From the NCBI GenBank assembly GCA_036394575.1, contig DASWEY010000082.1:124001-188000 (forward strand): a stretch of 64,000 nt of DNA, in the 5' to 3' direction. Position 1 is the first letter of the stretch. The number at the start of each line of letters is the position of its first letter. This stretch comes from UKL13-2 sp036394575. GTDB taxonomy: Bacteria > Pseudomonadota > Gammaproteobacteria > Burkholderiales > Usitatibacteraceae. Shown here in pieces: positions 26,902-35,630 of this stretch. The notes beneath the pieces were generated by a model that was given only the letters and a program-made list of their open reading frames with translations, was not told the origin of the DNA and did not search any database. The translations under genes were made by a program, and so were the position numbers.

Positions 26902-27389
26902 AACGCTTCCATGTCCACGTCGCCGTCAGCGATCTCGCGCAGGGCATCCGCTTCTATGCCGGCATGTTCGGCCAGGCGCCCACGGTGCGGAAGGACGATT
27001 ACGCCAAGTGGATGCTCGACGATCCGCGCGTCAACTTCGCCATCTCGGCGCGCGGCAACGCCGCAGGCGTGAACCACCTCGGCATCCAGGCGGAGAGCGC
27101 GGAGGAACTGACTGAAATCCACCAGCGTCTGCAAAGCGCGGATCAGACGGTGCAGGCCGAGCCCGATGCCAGTTGCTGCTATGCCAAGTCGGATAAATAC
27201 TGGGTGACCGATCCGGCCGGCGTTGCCTGGGAGAGTTTTCACACCCTTGGCGACATTCCGACCTTCAACGGCAGTGCCGATTTGCCGGTCGACAGCGAAA
27301 CTGCCGCGACCGCCTGCTGTACGCCATCTGCCCAGCCCGTGCGTGTCGAGTTCCCCAAAAAATCCGCAAAGGGTGGTTGCTGTGTCTGA
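26898..27389 (+). CDS. arsI: ArsI-type C-As lyase (ArsI/CadI family dioxygenase)
   Basis: A 163-residue vicinal-oxygen-chelate protein. Likely Fe(II) ligands are His5 or His7 (MKRFHVHVAV), His60 (GVNHLGIQ) and Glu112 (VAWESF). A vicinal cysteine pair, Cys93-Cys94 (ASCCYAKSDKYWVTDPAG), corresponds to the pair that binds trivalent organoarsenicals in ArsI. The C-terminus adds two further CC pairs (ACCTPS, GGCCV). ArsI cleaves the carbon-arsenic bond of methyl- and aryl-As(III). CadI, annotated as cadmium-induced, belongs to the same family, but the ars context favours ArsI. Shine-Dalgarno AAGGAG before the ATG; overlaps arsR and arsC. Confidence 0.85.
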   Translation: MKRFHVHVAVSDLAQGIRFYAGMFGQAPTVRKDDYAKWMLDDPRVNFAISARGNAAGVNHLGIQAESAEELTEIHQRLQSADQTVQAEPDASCCYAKSDKYWVTDPAGVAWESFHTLGDIPTFNGSADLPVDSETAATACCTPSAQPVRVEFPKKSAKGGCCV

Positions 27390-27888
27390 GCGGGTATTCA
27401 ACGTCCTGTTCCTGTGTACCCACAATTCGGCGCGCTCGGTGATGGCCGAGGCCTTGCTCGCCGTGCTGGGCGGCGGCCGCTTCCGCGCTTTCAGCGCCGG
27501 CAGCATGCCTTCGGGGCGCGTCAATCCATTTGCCATCGAGATGGCGCAGTCAATCGGCTACCGGCCCGCGGAATTCCGCAGCAAGTGCTGGGACGAATTC
27601 GCGGCGGTCGGCGGACCCGGGATGGACATCATCATCACTGTCTGCGATGACGCGGCCGGCGAAGCCTGCCCGGTGTGGCCCGGCCATCCGGCGACCGCGC
27701 ATTGGGGCTTTCCCGACCCGTCGCGCGTGGCGGGCAGCGACGCGGAAAAACGCGCGGCTTTCGACCAGGTGTTCCTCGCCATCCGCCGCCGCGTCGAGCT
27801 GCTGGTCAATTTGCCGCTGGACAAGCTGGAACACCTGGCGCTGAAAGAAGCGTTGAAACATATCGGCGTCGGCACCGCGGCGGCATGA
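27382..27888 (+). CDS. arsC: arsenate reductase, low-molecular-weight phosphatase family
   Basis: A 168-residue enzyme with the P-loop CTHNSAR (CX5R) near the N-terminus and the resolving cysteines in VCDDAAGEACPVWPG, the thioredoxin-linked ArsC type rather than the glutaredoxin-linked R773 type. It reduces As(V) to As(III). The start is a GTG (MSERVFNVLF) 8 bases inside the arsI end; the longer frame upstream is arsI sequence in another frame. The stop overlaps the next gene (ATGA). A C-terminal ~30-residue extension (LEHLALKEALKHIG) is usual in proteobacterial members. Confidence 0.93.
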   Translation: MSERVFNVLFLCTHNSARSVMAEALLAVLGGGRFRAFSAGSMPSGRVNPFAIEMAQSIGYRPAEFRSKCWDEFAAVGGPGMDIIITVCDDAAGEACPVWPGHPATAHWGFPDPSRVAGSDAEKRAAFDQVFLAIRRRVELLVNLPLDKLEHLALKEALKHIGVGTAAA

Positions 27889-28547
27889 GCGTCCCGCTGT
27901 CGCGCCGGCTCGCTGCCGAAGCCCTGGGCACTGCCTTGTTATTGGCCACCGTGGTCGGGTCGGGCATCATGGGCGAGCGCCTCGCGGCGGGCAATCTCGC
28001 CGTTGCATTGCTCGGCAATTCCATCGCCACCGGCGCCGCGCTGTACGCCCTGATCACCATTTTTGCGCCCTGGTCCGGCGCGCACTTCAATCCCGTGGTG
28101 ACCCTGGTCGAGTGGATGGCGGCGCGCATCCCGGCGCGCGATGCATTGCTGTTCGTATTCGTGCAGATCGTCGCGGCCGTCCTCGGTGTGTTCATCGCGC
28201 ATCTGATGTTCGGGCTGCCCCCGGTGCTGCCCTCGCAGCATATGCGCAGCGGGGGCGCGCAATGGCTTGGCGAATTCATCGCCACCTTTGGGCTGCTGAG
28301 CATCATTCTTCACGGCAGCTGCGTGCAACCCACGCCGGTGCCGGCGCTGGTGGCCTGCTATATCACCGCCGCCTACTGGTTCACTTCCTCGACCTCGTTC
28401 GCCAATCCGGCCGTGACCATTGCGCGTTCGCTCAGCGACACCTTTGCCGGCATTCGCCCCCTCGACGTGCCCGGCTTCATTACTGCACAATGTATGGGCG
28501 CCGTTGTTGCGTATTTATTGTTCCGCTGGATGAGCAAACATGACTGA
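27885..28547 (+). CDS. MIP-family channel (AqpS-like aquaglyceroporin)
   Basis: A 220-residue six-helix channel protein. The two pore loops read HFNPVVTL (NPV in place of NPA) and FANPAVTIARS. Within an ars operon that lacks ArsB and Acr3, such channels (AqpS of Sinorhizobium) let As(OH)3 made by ArsC, or released by ArsI, flow out down its gradient; that is the likely role. It overlaps arsC upstream and arsN1 downstream, so all five genes are translated from one message. Confidence 0.88.
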   Translation: MSVPLSRRLAAEALGTALLLATVVGSGIMGERLAAGNLAVALLGNSIATGAALYALITIFAPWSGAHFNPVVTLVEWMAARIPARDALLFVFVQIVAAVLGVFIAHLMFGLPPVLPSQHMRSGGAQWLGEFIATFGLLSIILHGSCVQPTPVPALVACYITAAYWFTSSTSFANPAVTIARSLSDTFAGIRPLDVPGFITAQCMGAVVAYLLFRWMSKHD

Positions 28548-29049
28548 ACCTGCCGCCGATATGGTGATTCGCGATGCCGCCGCGCCGGATGCCGTCGCGA
28601 TGGTGTCGATTTACAACCACTATGTGCTGAACAGCACCATTACCTTCGAAGAGCAGGCGATTTCCGCCGAAGAGATGGGCGCGCGCATCGCCGAGGTAAC
28701 CGCCGCCGGGCTGCCCTGGCTGGTCGCCGCGCGCGCCGGGCGCATCGTCGGCTACGCCTATGCCAGCAAGTGGAAAGGCCGCTGCGCTTATCGCTTCTCG
28801 GTTGAAACCACGGTGTATCTCGAGCAAAACGCCACCGGTCACGGCATCGGCACCAAACTCTATGCCGCGCTGTTTGAGCGTCTGCGCCAGGCCGGCATGC
28901 ACGCCGCCATCGGAGGCGTCGCCCTGCCGAACGCCGCCAGCGTGGCGTTGCATGAAAAATGCGGCATGCGCAAAGTCGCGCAATTCGAGCAGGTGGGCTT
29001 CAAGTTCAATCGCTGGATTGATGTGGGTTACTGGCAGTGGGTGCTTTAA
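28540..29049 (+). CDS. arsN1: ArsN1-type (phosphinothricin-like) N-acetyltransferase
   Basis: A 169-residue GNAT. IRDAAAPDAVAMVSIYNHYVL, STITFEEQ, YAYASKWKGRCAYRFSVETTVYL and the acetyl-CoA loop NATGHGIGTKLY fit the phosphinothricin/methionine-sulfoximine acetyltransferase family. Members inside ars operons, ArsN1, inactivate the organoarsenical arsinothricin by N-acetylation, which agrees with arsI two genes upstream. Without biochemistry, phosphinothricin or another amino-acid analogue remains possible. Last gene of the operon; the 3' flank carries repeat copy B. Confidence 0.83.
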   Translation: MTEPAADMVIRDAAAPDAVAMVSIYNHYVLNSTITFEEQAISAEEMGARIAEVTAAGLPWLVAARAGRIVGYAYASKWKGRCAYRFSVETTVYLEQNATGHGIGTKLYAALFERLRQAGMHAAIGGVALPNAASVALHEKCGMRKVAQFEQVGFKFNRWIDVGYWQWVL

Positions 29050-29073
29050 CGCGCAGTCCCAATTTATGCGGAT

Positions 29074-29124
29074 CCAGCATTGGCGCGGTGTTTGAGGCAA
29101 AAATGCCTCAAACGGCAATACTGG
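29074..29124. repeat. dispersed palindromic repeat, copy B
   Basis: 51 bases bounded by CCAGCATTGG and CAATACTGG. The centre is a perfect 9-bp hairpin, TTTGAGGCA / TGCCTCAAA with an AAAA loop (29091-29112). It lies between arsN1 and the convergent photolyase remnant, where it could also act as a 3' stabilising or termination structure. Confidence 0.8.
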
Positions 29125-29517
29125 CGCGGACTTTCATTTTCAGGTCCTGCGTCCACCTTTGACGGACATGTACAGTGCCGCCGGTCCGGGTCGGCATTTC
29201 GTCCTTCTCGAAGATGGCCGTGTCCTTTGATCGATGAAAGGCGATGCCGTTTTGCCGCAGTTGTTTGTAAATCTGCCCGTCGCGCGCATGGCGCACAAGC
29301 AGATCGCCGCCAGCCCGCGCAGTGATGCCTGCCGTTCGCGAACGGTCTCCCAGAGGAACTCCGCGCGGCGGTCCTGTCTCGAGGGCGAATGATCGGGAAC
29401 GTCGCGATCGAAAATGAATACGCCGTGCACGCGGGCGGTCGAGCGGATCGCGGCGTTATCGACGCCGCGCGGATCGCGCCGAAACCAGAAAAGGGAAGCA
29501 GCGGGGGAGGAGTTCAT
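29108..29517 (-). pseudogene. phr: deoxyribodipyrimidine photolyase remnant (frameshifted, truncated)
   Basis: The minus strand begins with a photolyase N-terminus (LFWFRRDPRGVDNAAIRS, then GVFIFDRDV). Near 29320 the homologous frame changes: GGDLLVRHARDGQIYKQLRQ continues in another frame, followed by FEKDEMPTRTGG, which corresponds to the end of the photolyase alpha/beta antenna domain. Everything after that, including the FAD-binding helical domain, is missing; the homology stops at repeat copy B. It is therefore a decayed fragment of about 135 codons out of roughly 470-500. Confidence 0.8.
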
Positions 29518-29593
29518 TACCAGCCTTGAAAATTCTCCTCAGGGCCGGAATAGGTGCGGGAAATGGGCGAACAGCGTAAAATTACGACTTGAA

Positions 29594-30166
29594 ATGAGCC
29601 CCGCAAACGACGCATCCCATCTGACGAATCAATTCCTGATCGCCATGCCCGGCATGGCCGACCCGTATTTTTCCAAAACCCTGACTTTCATCTGCGAGCA
29701 TTCGGAAAAGGGCGCGATCGGCCTCATCGTCAACAAGCCCATCGACCTCACCCTGGCCAATCTGTTCGACCAGGTCGAAATCCCCCTGGCCGACCCGCAA
29801 CTTCGCACCGTCAATGTGCATTTCGGTGGGCCGGTGCTGATGGATCGGGGCTTCGTGCTGCACCAGCCGCTGGGCAACTGGAGCTCGACGCTGAAAATCG
29901 ATGAAGAAACCGGGCTCACGACCTCCAAGGACATCCTGCAGTCCATGGCCAATGGCCACGGACCGACGCGGGTGCTGGTCACTCTGGGCTATGCCGGCTG
30001 GGGGCCGGGCCAACTGGAGGACGAAATCACGCGCAACGGCTGGCTGACGGTGCCGGCCAATGTCGGCATCCTCTTCGACCTGCCCTTTGATGCGCGCCTC
30101 ACCGCTGCGATGGGCATGCTGGGCCTCAATTACGGCAATCTTTCCGACGCGGCGGGGCACGCCTGA
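29594..30166 (+). CDS. yqgE: YqgE/AlgH family protein
   Basis: A 190-residue UPF0301 protein: LTNQFLIAMPGMADPYFSKTL, CEHSEKGAIGLIVNKP, VHFGGPV and GYAGWGPGQLE(D)E are the family hallmarks. The molecular function is not established. Its genomic association with ruvX (yqgF) is very common and is kept here; the stop codon overlaps the ruvX ATG (TGATG). The frame runs upstream of the ATG at 29594 without homology. Confidence 0.93.
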   Translation: MSPANDASHLTNQFLIAMPGMADPYFSKTLTFICEHSEKGAIGLIVNKPIDLTLANLFDQVEIPLADPQLRTVNVHFGGPVLMDRGFVLHQPLGNWSSTLKIDEETGLTTSKDILQSMANGHGPTRVLVTLGYAGWGPGQLEDEITRNGWLTVPANVGILFDLPFDARLTAAMGMLGLNYGNLSDAAGHA

Positions 30167-30657
30167 TGGCGGCCGCGGGTTCGACGGCCGCACAAACCGT
30201 CCTCGCCTTTGATTTCGGCGAAAAGCGCATCGGCGTCGCGGTCGGCAATACCGGCATCGGCCTTGCCCATCCAGTGACGACCTTGCAGGTCGAATCCAAT
30301 GCCGAGCGCATGGCCGCCGTGGACAAACTGGTCGCCGAATGGCAACCGGTGCAATTCGTGATCGGCGAGCCGCATTACGAGGACGAGCGTCCGCACGAAA
30401 TCGCGCATCTCGCCAAAAAATTCGGCAACCGCATCAAGGAACGCTTTCGTCTGCCGGTGGCTTACGTCAACGAATTCCTCAGCACCAGCGAAGCCGGCGC
30501 CCAATTGCGCGCGCAGGGCATCCATGGGCGCGCGCAAAAACCGATGCTGGATGCGGTGGCTGCACAGGTCATCCTGCAGGCCTGGCTCGATCAGCGCGCC
30601 GGCAACAAGACTAACGACAACACTAATGAACCAGACAAGGCGCGCAATGCAGCTTGA
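30166..30657 (+). CDS. ruvX: RuvX/YqgF RNase H-fold nuclease
   Basis: A 163-residue protein with the RNase H-like start VLAFDFGEKRIGVAVGN, the central VIGEPHYEDERP and the C-terminal acidic residue in QKPMLDAVAAQ. YqgF acts in pre-16S rRNA 5' processing and is also annotated as a putative Holliday junction resolvase. The central segment usually reads VVGLP; here it is VIGEP. It overlaps pyrR by 11 bases and forms the front of yqgE-ruvX-pyrR-pyrB-pyrC'. Confidence 0.93.
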   Translation: MAAAGSTAAQTVLAFDFGEKRIGVAVGNTGIGLAHPVTTLQVESNAERMAAVDKLVAEWQPVQFVIGEPHYEDERPHEIAHLAKKFGNRIKERFRLPVAYVNEFLSTSEAGAQLRAQGIHGRAQKPMLDAVAAQVILQAWLDQRAGNKTNDNTNEPDKARNAA

Positions 30658-31141
30658 TGGCGAACATCTTTTAACCGTACTGCGCGACAAGATCGGCGCG
30701 CTGGAACCCGACACCGCGATTGTCGGCATTCACACCGGCGGCGTGTGGGTGGCCGAGCGGCTGCAGACCATGCTCGGCGGCAAGCATTTGCTGGGCTCGC
30801 TCGCGGTGACCCTGCATCGCGACGATTTCGGCAGCATCGGCCTGCATCCGCAAAAAAAATCCACCGAGATGCCGTTCTCGGTCGATGGCCGCCATGTATT
30901 GCTGGTCGACGATGTGATTCATACCGGCCGTACCCTGCGCGCGGCACTCAATGAATTGTTCGACTTCGGCCGTCCGGCCAGCGTCAGGCTCGCCTGCCTG
31001 GTCGATCGCGGCGGACGCGAGCTGCCGTTCAGCGCGGACTTTGTCGGCATGACGATGAGTCTCGAAGCCGACCAGGAGTTGACCCTCGTACAGTCCGGTA
31101 CCAGCCTGCGCTTCGATATCCAGACCAAAATTTCAAACTAG
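30647..31141 (+). CDS. pyrR: PyrR, pyrimidine regulator / uracil phosphoribosyltransferase
   Basis: A 164-residue phosphoribosyltransferase-fold protein; the PRPP loop is VLLVDDVIHTGRTLRAAL, and IVGIHTGGVWVAERL and PFSVDGRH fit the PyrR family. In Gram-positives it attenuates pyr transcription; in proteobacteria its regulatory role is less clear and UPRT activity may matter more. The ATG at 30647 is preceded by AAGG at a suitable distance; an in-frame ATG at 30626 lacks one. It directly precedes pyrB. Confidence 0.92.
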   Translation: MQLDGEHLLTVLRDKIGALEPDTAIVGIHTGGVWVAERLQTMLGGKHLLGSLAVTLHRDDFGSIGLHPQKKSTEMPFSVDGRHVLLVDDVIHTGRTLRAALNELFDFGRPASVRLACLVDRGGRELPFSADFVGMTMSLEADQELTLVQSGTSLRFDIQTKISN

Positions 31142-31161
31142 TTGCCGACCGGAAACCACGC

Positions 31162-32115
31162 GTGCTCACTGCCAACCCCCAACTGACGCCCGACAAGAAA
31201 CTCAAGCATCTGCTCACCACCGAGGGGCTGCCCAAGGCGATCATCGAGCAGATCCTGCAAACCGCCGATCAATTCGTCAGCGTCGGCGACCGCGATGTCA
31301 AGAAGGTGCCCCTGCTGCGCGGCAAATCGGTGTTCAACCTGTTTTTCGAAAACTCGACGCGCACCCGCACCACCTTCGAGATCGCCGCCAAGCGCCTGTC
31401 GGCGGACGTGATCAATCTCAACATCAATGCCTCCTCGACCAACAAGGGCGAATCCCTGCTCGACACCATCGACAATCTGGCGGCGATGAATGCCGATATG
31501 TTCGTGGTGCGCCATGCGCAATCGGGCGCCGCGCACCTGATCGCCCGGCATGTGAAGCCGGGCATCGCGGTGATCAATGCCGGCGACGGCCGCCATGCGC
31601 ACCCGACGCAGGGTCTGCTCGATATGTACACCATCCGCCACTACAAGAAATCGTTCCACAACCTGTCGGTGGCGATCGTCGGCGATGTGCTGCACTCGCG
31701 GGTGGCGCGCTCCGATATCCATGCCCTGACCACGCTCGGCTGCCCCGATGTGCGCGTGATCGGCCCCAAGACCCTGATTCCCACGGCTGCCGAGCGCATG
31801 GGAGTCAGCGTCCACAACGATATGCACCGCGGCCTCGAGGGCGTCGATGTGGTGATCATGCTGCGCCTGCAAAACGAGCGCATGTCCGGTCCCCTGCTGC
31901 CGAGCGCGCATGAATTCTTCAAGAGCTATGGGCTCAATGCCGACAAATTGTCGCGCGCCAAGCCGGATGCGATCGTCATGCACCCCGGGCCGATGAATCG
32001 CGGCGTGGAGATCGATTCAGGCATTGCCGACGGGCGCCAGAGCGTGATCCTGCCGCAGGTGACCTTCGGCATCGCGGTGCGCATGGCGGTGATGGCAATG
32101 GTTGCCGGAAATTAA
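31162..32115 (+). CDS. pyrB: aspartate carbamoyltransferase catalytic subunit
   Basis: PyrB condenses carbamoyl phosphate and aspartate in UMP synthesis. The 317-residue sequence has the carbamoyl phosphate motif FENSTRTRTTFE, SSTNKGESL, HPTQGLLDMYT and the C-terminal HPGPMNRGVEI. The start is GTG. It lies 9 bases upstream of an inactive dihydroorotase gene, the class A ATCase arrangement in which PyrB forms a complex with PyrC'. Confidence 0.96.
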   Translation: MLTANPQLTPDKKLKHLLTTEGLPKAIIEQILQTADQFVSVGDRDVKKVPLLRGKSVFNLFFENSTRTRTTFEIAAKRLSADVINLNINASSTNKGESLLDTIDNLAAMNADMFVVRHAQSGAAHLIARHVKPGIAVINAGDGRHAHPTQGLLDMYTIRHYKKSFHNLSVAIVGDVLHSRVARSDIHALTTLGCPDVRVIGPKTLIPTAAERMGVSVHNDMHRGLEGVDVVIMLRLQNERMSGPLLPSAHEFFKSYGLNADKLSRAKPDAIVMHPGPMNRGVEIDSGIADGRQSVILPQVTFGIAVRMAVMAMVAGN

Positions 32116-32124
32116 AATTAGACT

Positions 32125-33399
32125 ATGAAAATCGAAATCAAAAACGGCCGCATCGTCGATCCCGCCAGCGGGCGCAATGAAAACGGCGCGCTGTACCTGG
32201 CCGATGGCCTGATCGCCGGCATCGGCGCGGCGCCGGCCGGCTTCAAGGCCGACAAGGTGATCGATGCCGCCGGCAAGGTGGTCTGTCCGGGGCTGGTGGA
32301 TTTGTGCGCGCGCCTGCGCGAACCGGGTTTCGAATATCGCGCCACGCTGGAAAGCGAAATGCGCGCCGCCGTCGCCGGCGGCATCACCTCGCTGGTGTGC
32401 CCGCCGGATACCGACCCGGTGCTCGATGAACCGGGTCTCGTCGAAATGCTCAAGCGCCGCGCCACCATGGCCAATCTGGCCCGCGTTTATCCGCTGGGCG
32501 CGCTGACCCTGGGCCTGCAAGGCAGGAAACTCGCCGAGATGACGGAGTTGGGCGAAGCCGGCTGCATCGGTTTTTTTCAGGCGGATCAGCCGATTCACGA
32601 CACCATGGTGCTGTATCGCGCGCTGCAATATGCCGCCACCTTCGGCTACACCGTTTGGCTGCGCCCGCAGGATGCCTACCTGGCCGCCGACGGCATCGCC
32701 CACGATGGCGAAGTGGCTTCGCGCCTCGGCCTCGCCGGCGTTCCCGCCAGCGCCGAAACCGTGGCGATTGCCACGATTGCGACCTTGATGCGCGAGACCG
32801 GCGCGCGCGTCCATCTGGCGCGGCTATCCAGCGCCGGCGGCGTGGACCTGGTGCGCCAGGCCAAGGCCGAAGGCCTGCCGCTGAGCTGCGATGTCGGCAT
32901 TCACCATCTGCTGCTGACCGACCGCGACATCGGCTACTTCGATTCGCAGTACCGCTTCACGCCCCCGCTGCGCAGCCCGGCGGACCGCGACGCCCTGTCA
33001 AAGGCGGTGCAGGACGGGACCGTCGATGCGATCTGCTCGGACCACACGCCGGTCGATGACGACGCCAAGAACGTGCCCTTCGCCGAGGCCGAGCCCGGCG
33101 CCTCGACCCTGGAAACTTTCCTGTCCCTGACCCTCAAATGGGCCGAGGACGCGAATGTGCCCCTACCGAAAGCGCTGGCGAAAATCAGCGCCGACCCGGC
33201 GCGAGTGCTGGGCATCAATGCCGGCAGCTTTGCGATCGGCGCGCCCGCCGATATCTGCATCTTCAATCCCCGCGCCTTCTGGGTGATCACCGCGCAGACC
33301 CTGGTCAGCCAGGGCAAGAACACGCCTTACATGGGCCGCGAATTGCAGGGCAAGGTGACGCATACCCTGGTGGGTGGACAGACGGTGTTTCCGGGCTGA
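32125..33399 (+). CDS. pyrC': non-catalytic dihydroorotase-like ATCase subunit (PyrC')
   Basis: A 424-residue amidohydrolase-fold protein related to dihydroorotase. The metal ligands are lost: the HxH that follows PGLVD reads C-A-R (PGLVDLCARLREPG), the usual HAED is RPQD, and the later HVS-type histidine is Arg in VHLARLSS. An Asp-His in SDHTP remains. In Pseudomonas and relatives, the equivalent PyrC' is catalytically dead but required for the PyrB dodecamer, so this is probably structural. A true dihydroorotase must then be encoded elsewhere in the genome. Confidence 0.9.
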   Translation: MKIEIKNGRIVDPASGRNENGALYLADGLIAGIGAAPAGFKADKVIDAAGKVVCPGLVDLCARLREPGFEYRATLESEMRAAVAGGITSLVCPPDTDPVLDEPGLVEMLKRRATMANLARVYPLGALTLGLQGRKLAEMTELGEAGCIGFFQADQPIHDTMVLYRALQYAATFGYTVWLRPQDAYLAADGIAHDGEVASRLGLAGVPASAETVAIATIATLMRETGARVHLARLSSAGGVDLVRQAKAEGLPLSCDVGIHHLLLTDRDIGYFDSQYRFTPPLRSPADRDALSKAVQDGTVDAICSDHTPVDDDAKNVPFAEAEPGASTLETFLSLTLKWAEDANVPLPKALAKISADPARVLGINAGSFAIGAPADICIFNPRAFWVITAQTLVSQGKNTPYMGRELQGKVTHTLVGGQTVFPG

Positions 33400-33471
33400 A
33401 CGGGCAAGGGCTTGATGCTGCGAGCCGGAGCCCCAAGCTGTAATGAATCGACTGAATTGAACGAGATGATC

Positions 33472-35520
33472 ATGAACAACCCCCTGCTGGATTTATCCGG
33501 CCTGCCCAAATTCGCCGCAGTTAACGCGACCCATGTCAAACCGGCCATCGATGCGCTGATCGCCGAGGCGCGGGGGGTGGTGGAAACGCTGGCTGCCGAT
33601 ACCAGCGTGCCTGCCTGGGATCGCGTGGTCACGCCGCTCGACAACGTCAATGAGCGGCTGTCGCGCGCCTGGGGGGTGATCGGCCACCTGAACGCGGTGC
33701 TCAACTCGCCTGAATTGCGCGAAACCTATAACGACATGCTGCCGGTCGTCACCCAGTACTGGACGGAAATTTCACAGAACGAGACCCTGTACGCCAAATA
33801 CAAGGCATTGCGTTCCGGCCCGGATTACGCAAGCCTGAGCGGCGCGCAACAGAAGTCGCTGGAAAACGAATTGCGCGATTTCCGCCTCGGCGGCGCCGAA
33901 TTGTCGGCGGAAAAGAAAGCGCGTTTTCTCACCGTGCAGGAGGAGCTGTCCTCGCTGATGTCAGCCTTCAACGACCATGTGCTCGATGCCACCAATGCCT
34001 ATGCGCATTACGTGCTCAAGGAGGCGGAATTGTCCGGCCTGCCGGAGGACGTGAAGGCAGCGGCCCGCGAAGCGGCGGTCAAGGACGGCAAGGAGGGCTG
34101 GAAATTCACCCTGCATGCGCCGTCCTATATGCCGGTGATGCAATACGCCGATTCCCATCCCCTGCGCGAGCGCTTGTATCGCGCCTACACTACCCGCGCC
34201 TCCGAGCTGGGGGCCAATCCCGACTGGGACAATAGCGCCACCATCCAGCGCATCCTGGCGCTGCGCGCCGAGACCGCCGCGTTACTGGGGTTCGGCAACT
34301 ATGCCGAATTGTCCCTGGCCACCAAGATGGCGGAGTCGCCCGCCGAGGTCATCGCTTTCCTGCGCGAAATGGCCGCCAAGGCCAGGTCCTTCGCCGCGCG
34401 CGACTGGGCGGAGCTCGGTGAATTCGCACGCCGCGAGCTCAATATGGCCGAGGTCCACGCCTGGGATGTCGCCTACCTTTCCGAAAAATTGCGCGAACAG
34501 CGGTATGCGTTTTCGGATAACGAGCTCAAACAATACTTCCCCGAACCGCAGGTGCTCGCCGGTCTGTTTCGCGTGGTCGAGACCATCTACGGCGTCGCCA
34601 TCAAGCCGGCGCAGGCCGAGACCTGGCACGCCGATGTGCGCTTTTTCGATGTGCGCAATGCCGACGGCTCCCTGATCGGGCAGTTCTATCTCGACCTCTA
34701 TGCGCGCGACGCCAAGCGCGGCGGCGCATGGATGGACGATGCCATCACGCGTCGCCGCAAGAACGGCGTCATCCAGCATCCGGTGGCCTACCTGACCTGC
34801 AACTTCGCCGCACCCGTTGCCCATGATGGTCAAATGCGGCCGGCGCTGTTCACGCACGATGATGTGATCACCCTGTTCCACGAATTCGGTCACGGCCTGC
34901 ATCATTTGCTGACTGAAATCGAAGAGCTCGGCGTGTCCGGCATCAATGGTGTCGAGTGGGATGCCGTCGAGCTGCCCTCGCAGTTCATGGAAAATTTCTG
35001 CTGGGAATGGGACGTGCTCAAGCATATGACCCGTCATGTGGATACGGGCGAACCCCTGCCCCGTGAACTGTTCGACAAGATGCTGGCCGCGAAGAATTTC
35101 CAGGCCGGCATGGCATTCGTGCGTCAGCTGGAGTTCTCGCTGTTCGATATGCTTTTGCACACCGATTTCGACCTTGCCAAAGGCTCCCTGCTTGCCTTGA
35201 TGGACGAGGTTCGCCGCGAAGTCGCGGTCGTTCGCTATCCCTCGTTCAACCGTACCGCGCACGCCTTCGGCCATATTTTCGGCGGCGGCTATGCAGCGGG
35301 TTACTACAGCTACAAATGGGCCGAGGTGCTGTCGGCGGACGCCTACGCGGCCTTCGAGGAATCCGGCGTGCTCAACGCCGAAACCGGTGCGCGCTTCCGT
35401 CGCGAGGTACTGGCGCGCGGCGGCAGCCGTCCGGCGCTGGAATCGTTCGTGGCGTTCCGCGGCCGCAAACCGGACATTGAGCCTTTGTTGCGGCACAATG
35501 GCATGAAGCTCGCGGCCTGA
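33472..35520 (+). CDS. prlC: oligopeptidase A (M3 metallopeptidase)
   Basis: A 682-residue zinc peptidase that degrades short peptides in the cytoplasm, including cleaved signal peptides. The zinc motif is HEFGH in VITLFHEFGHGLHHLL, with the third ligand in the downstream GVEWDAVELPSQFMENFCWE; FNRTAHAFGHIFGGGYAAGYYSYKW is the conserved C-terminal substrate-binding part. The ATG at 33472 (MNNPLLDLSGLPKF) aligns with the E. coli start. An upstream ATG two codons earlier is possible. Confidence 0.95.
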   Translation: MNNPLLDLSGLPKFAAVNATHVKPAIDALIAEARGVVETLAADTSVPAWDRVVTPLDNVNERLSRAWGVIGHLNAVLNSPELRETYNDMLPVVTQYWTEISQNETLYAKYKALRSGPDYASLSGAQQKSLENELRDFRLGGAELSAEKKARFLTVQEELSSLMSAFNDHVLDATNAYAHYVLKEAELSGLPEDVKAAAREAAVKDGKEGWKFTLHAPSYMPVMQYADSHPLRERLYRAYTTRASELGANPDWDNSATIQRILALRAETAALLGFGNYAELSLATKMAESPAEVIAFLREMAAKARSFAARDWAELGEFARRELNMAEVHAWDVAYLSEKLREQRYAFSDNELKQYFPEPQVLAGLFRVVETIYGVAIKPAQAETWHADVRFFDVRNADGSLIGQFYLDLYARDAKRGGAWMDDAITRRRKNGVIQHPVAYLTCNFAAPVAHDGQMRPALFTHDDVITLFHEFGHGLHHLLTEIEELGVSGINGVEWDAVELPSQFMENFCWEWDVLKHMTRHVDTGEPLPRELFDKMLAAKNFQAGMAFVRQLEFSLFDMLLHTDFDLAKGSLLALMDEVRREVAVVRYPSFNRTAHAFGHIFGGGYAAGYYSYKWAEVLSADAYAAFEESGVLNAETGARFRREVLARGGSRPALESFVAFRGRKPDIEPLLRHNGMKLAA

Positions 35521-35630
35521 TTCTGCAAAATGCGTCCGCATGCGACGGCGCAGGCAGCCTTGGAAGCCGGGGTGCGTTTGGCGTTGAAGAACAAGAGGCA
35601 AAATAGCAAGAATGTTTGAGGAGAATGCCG

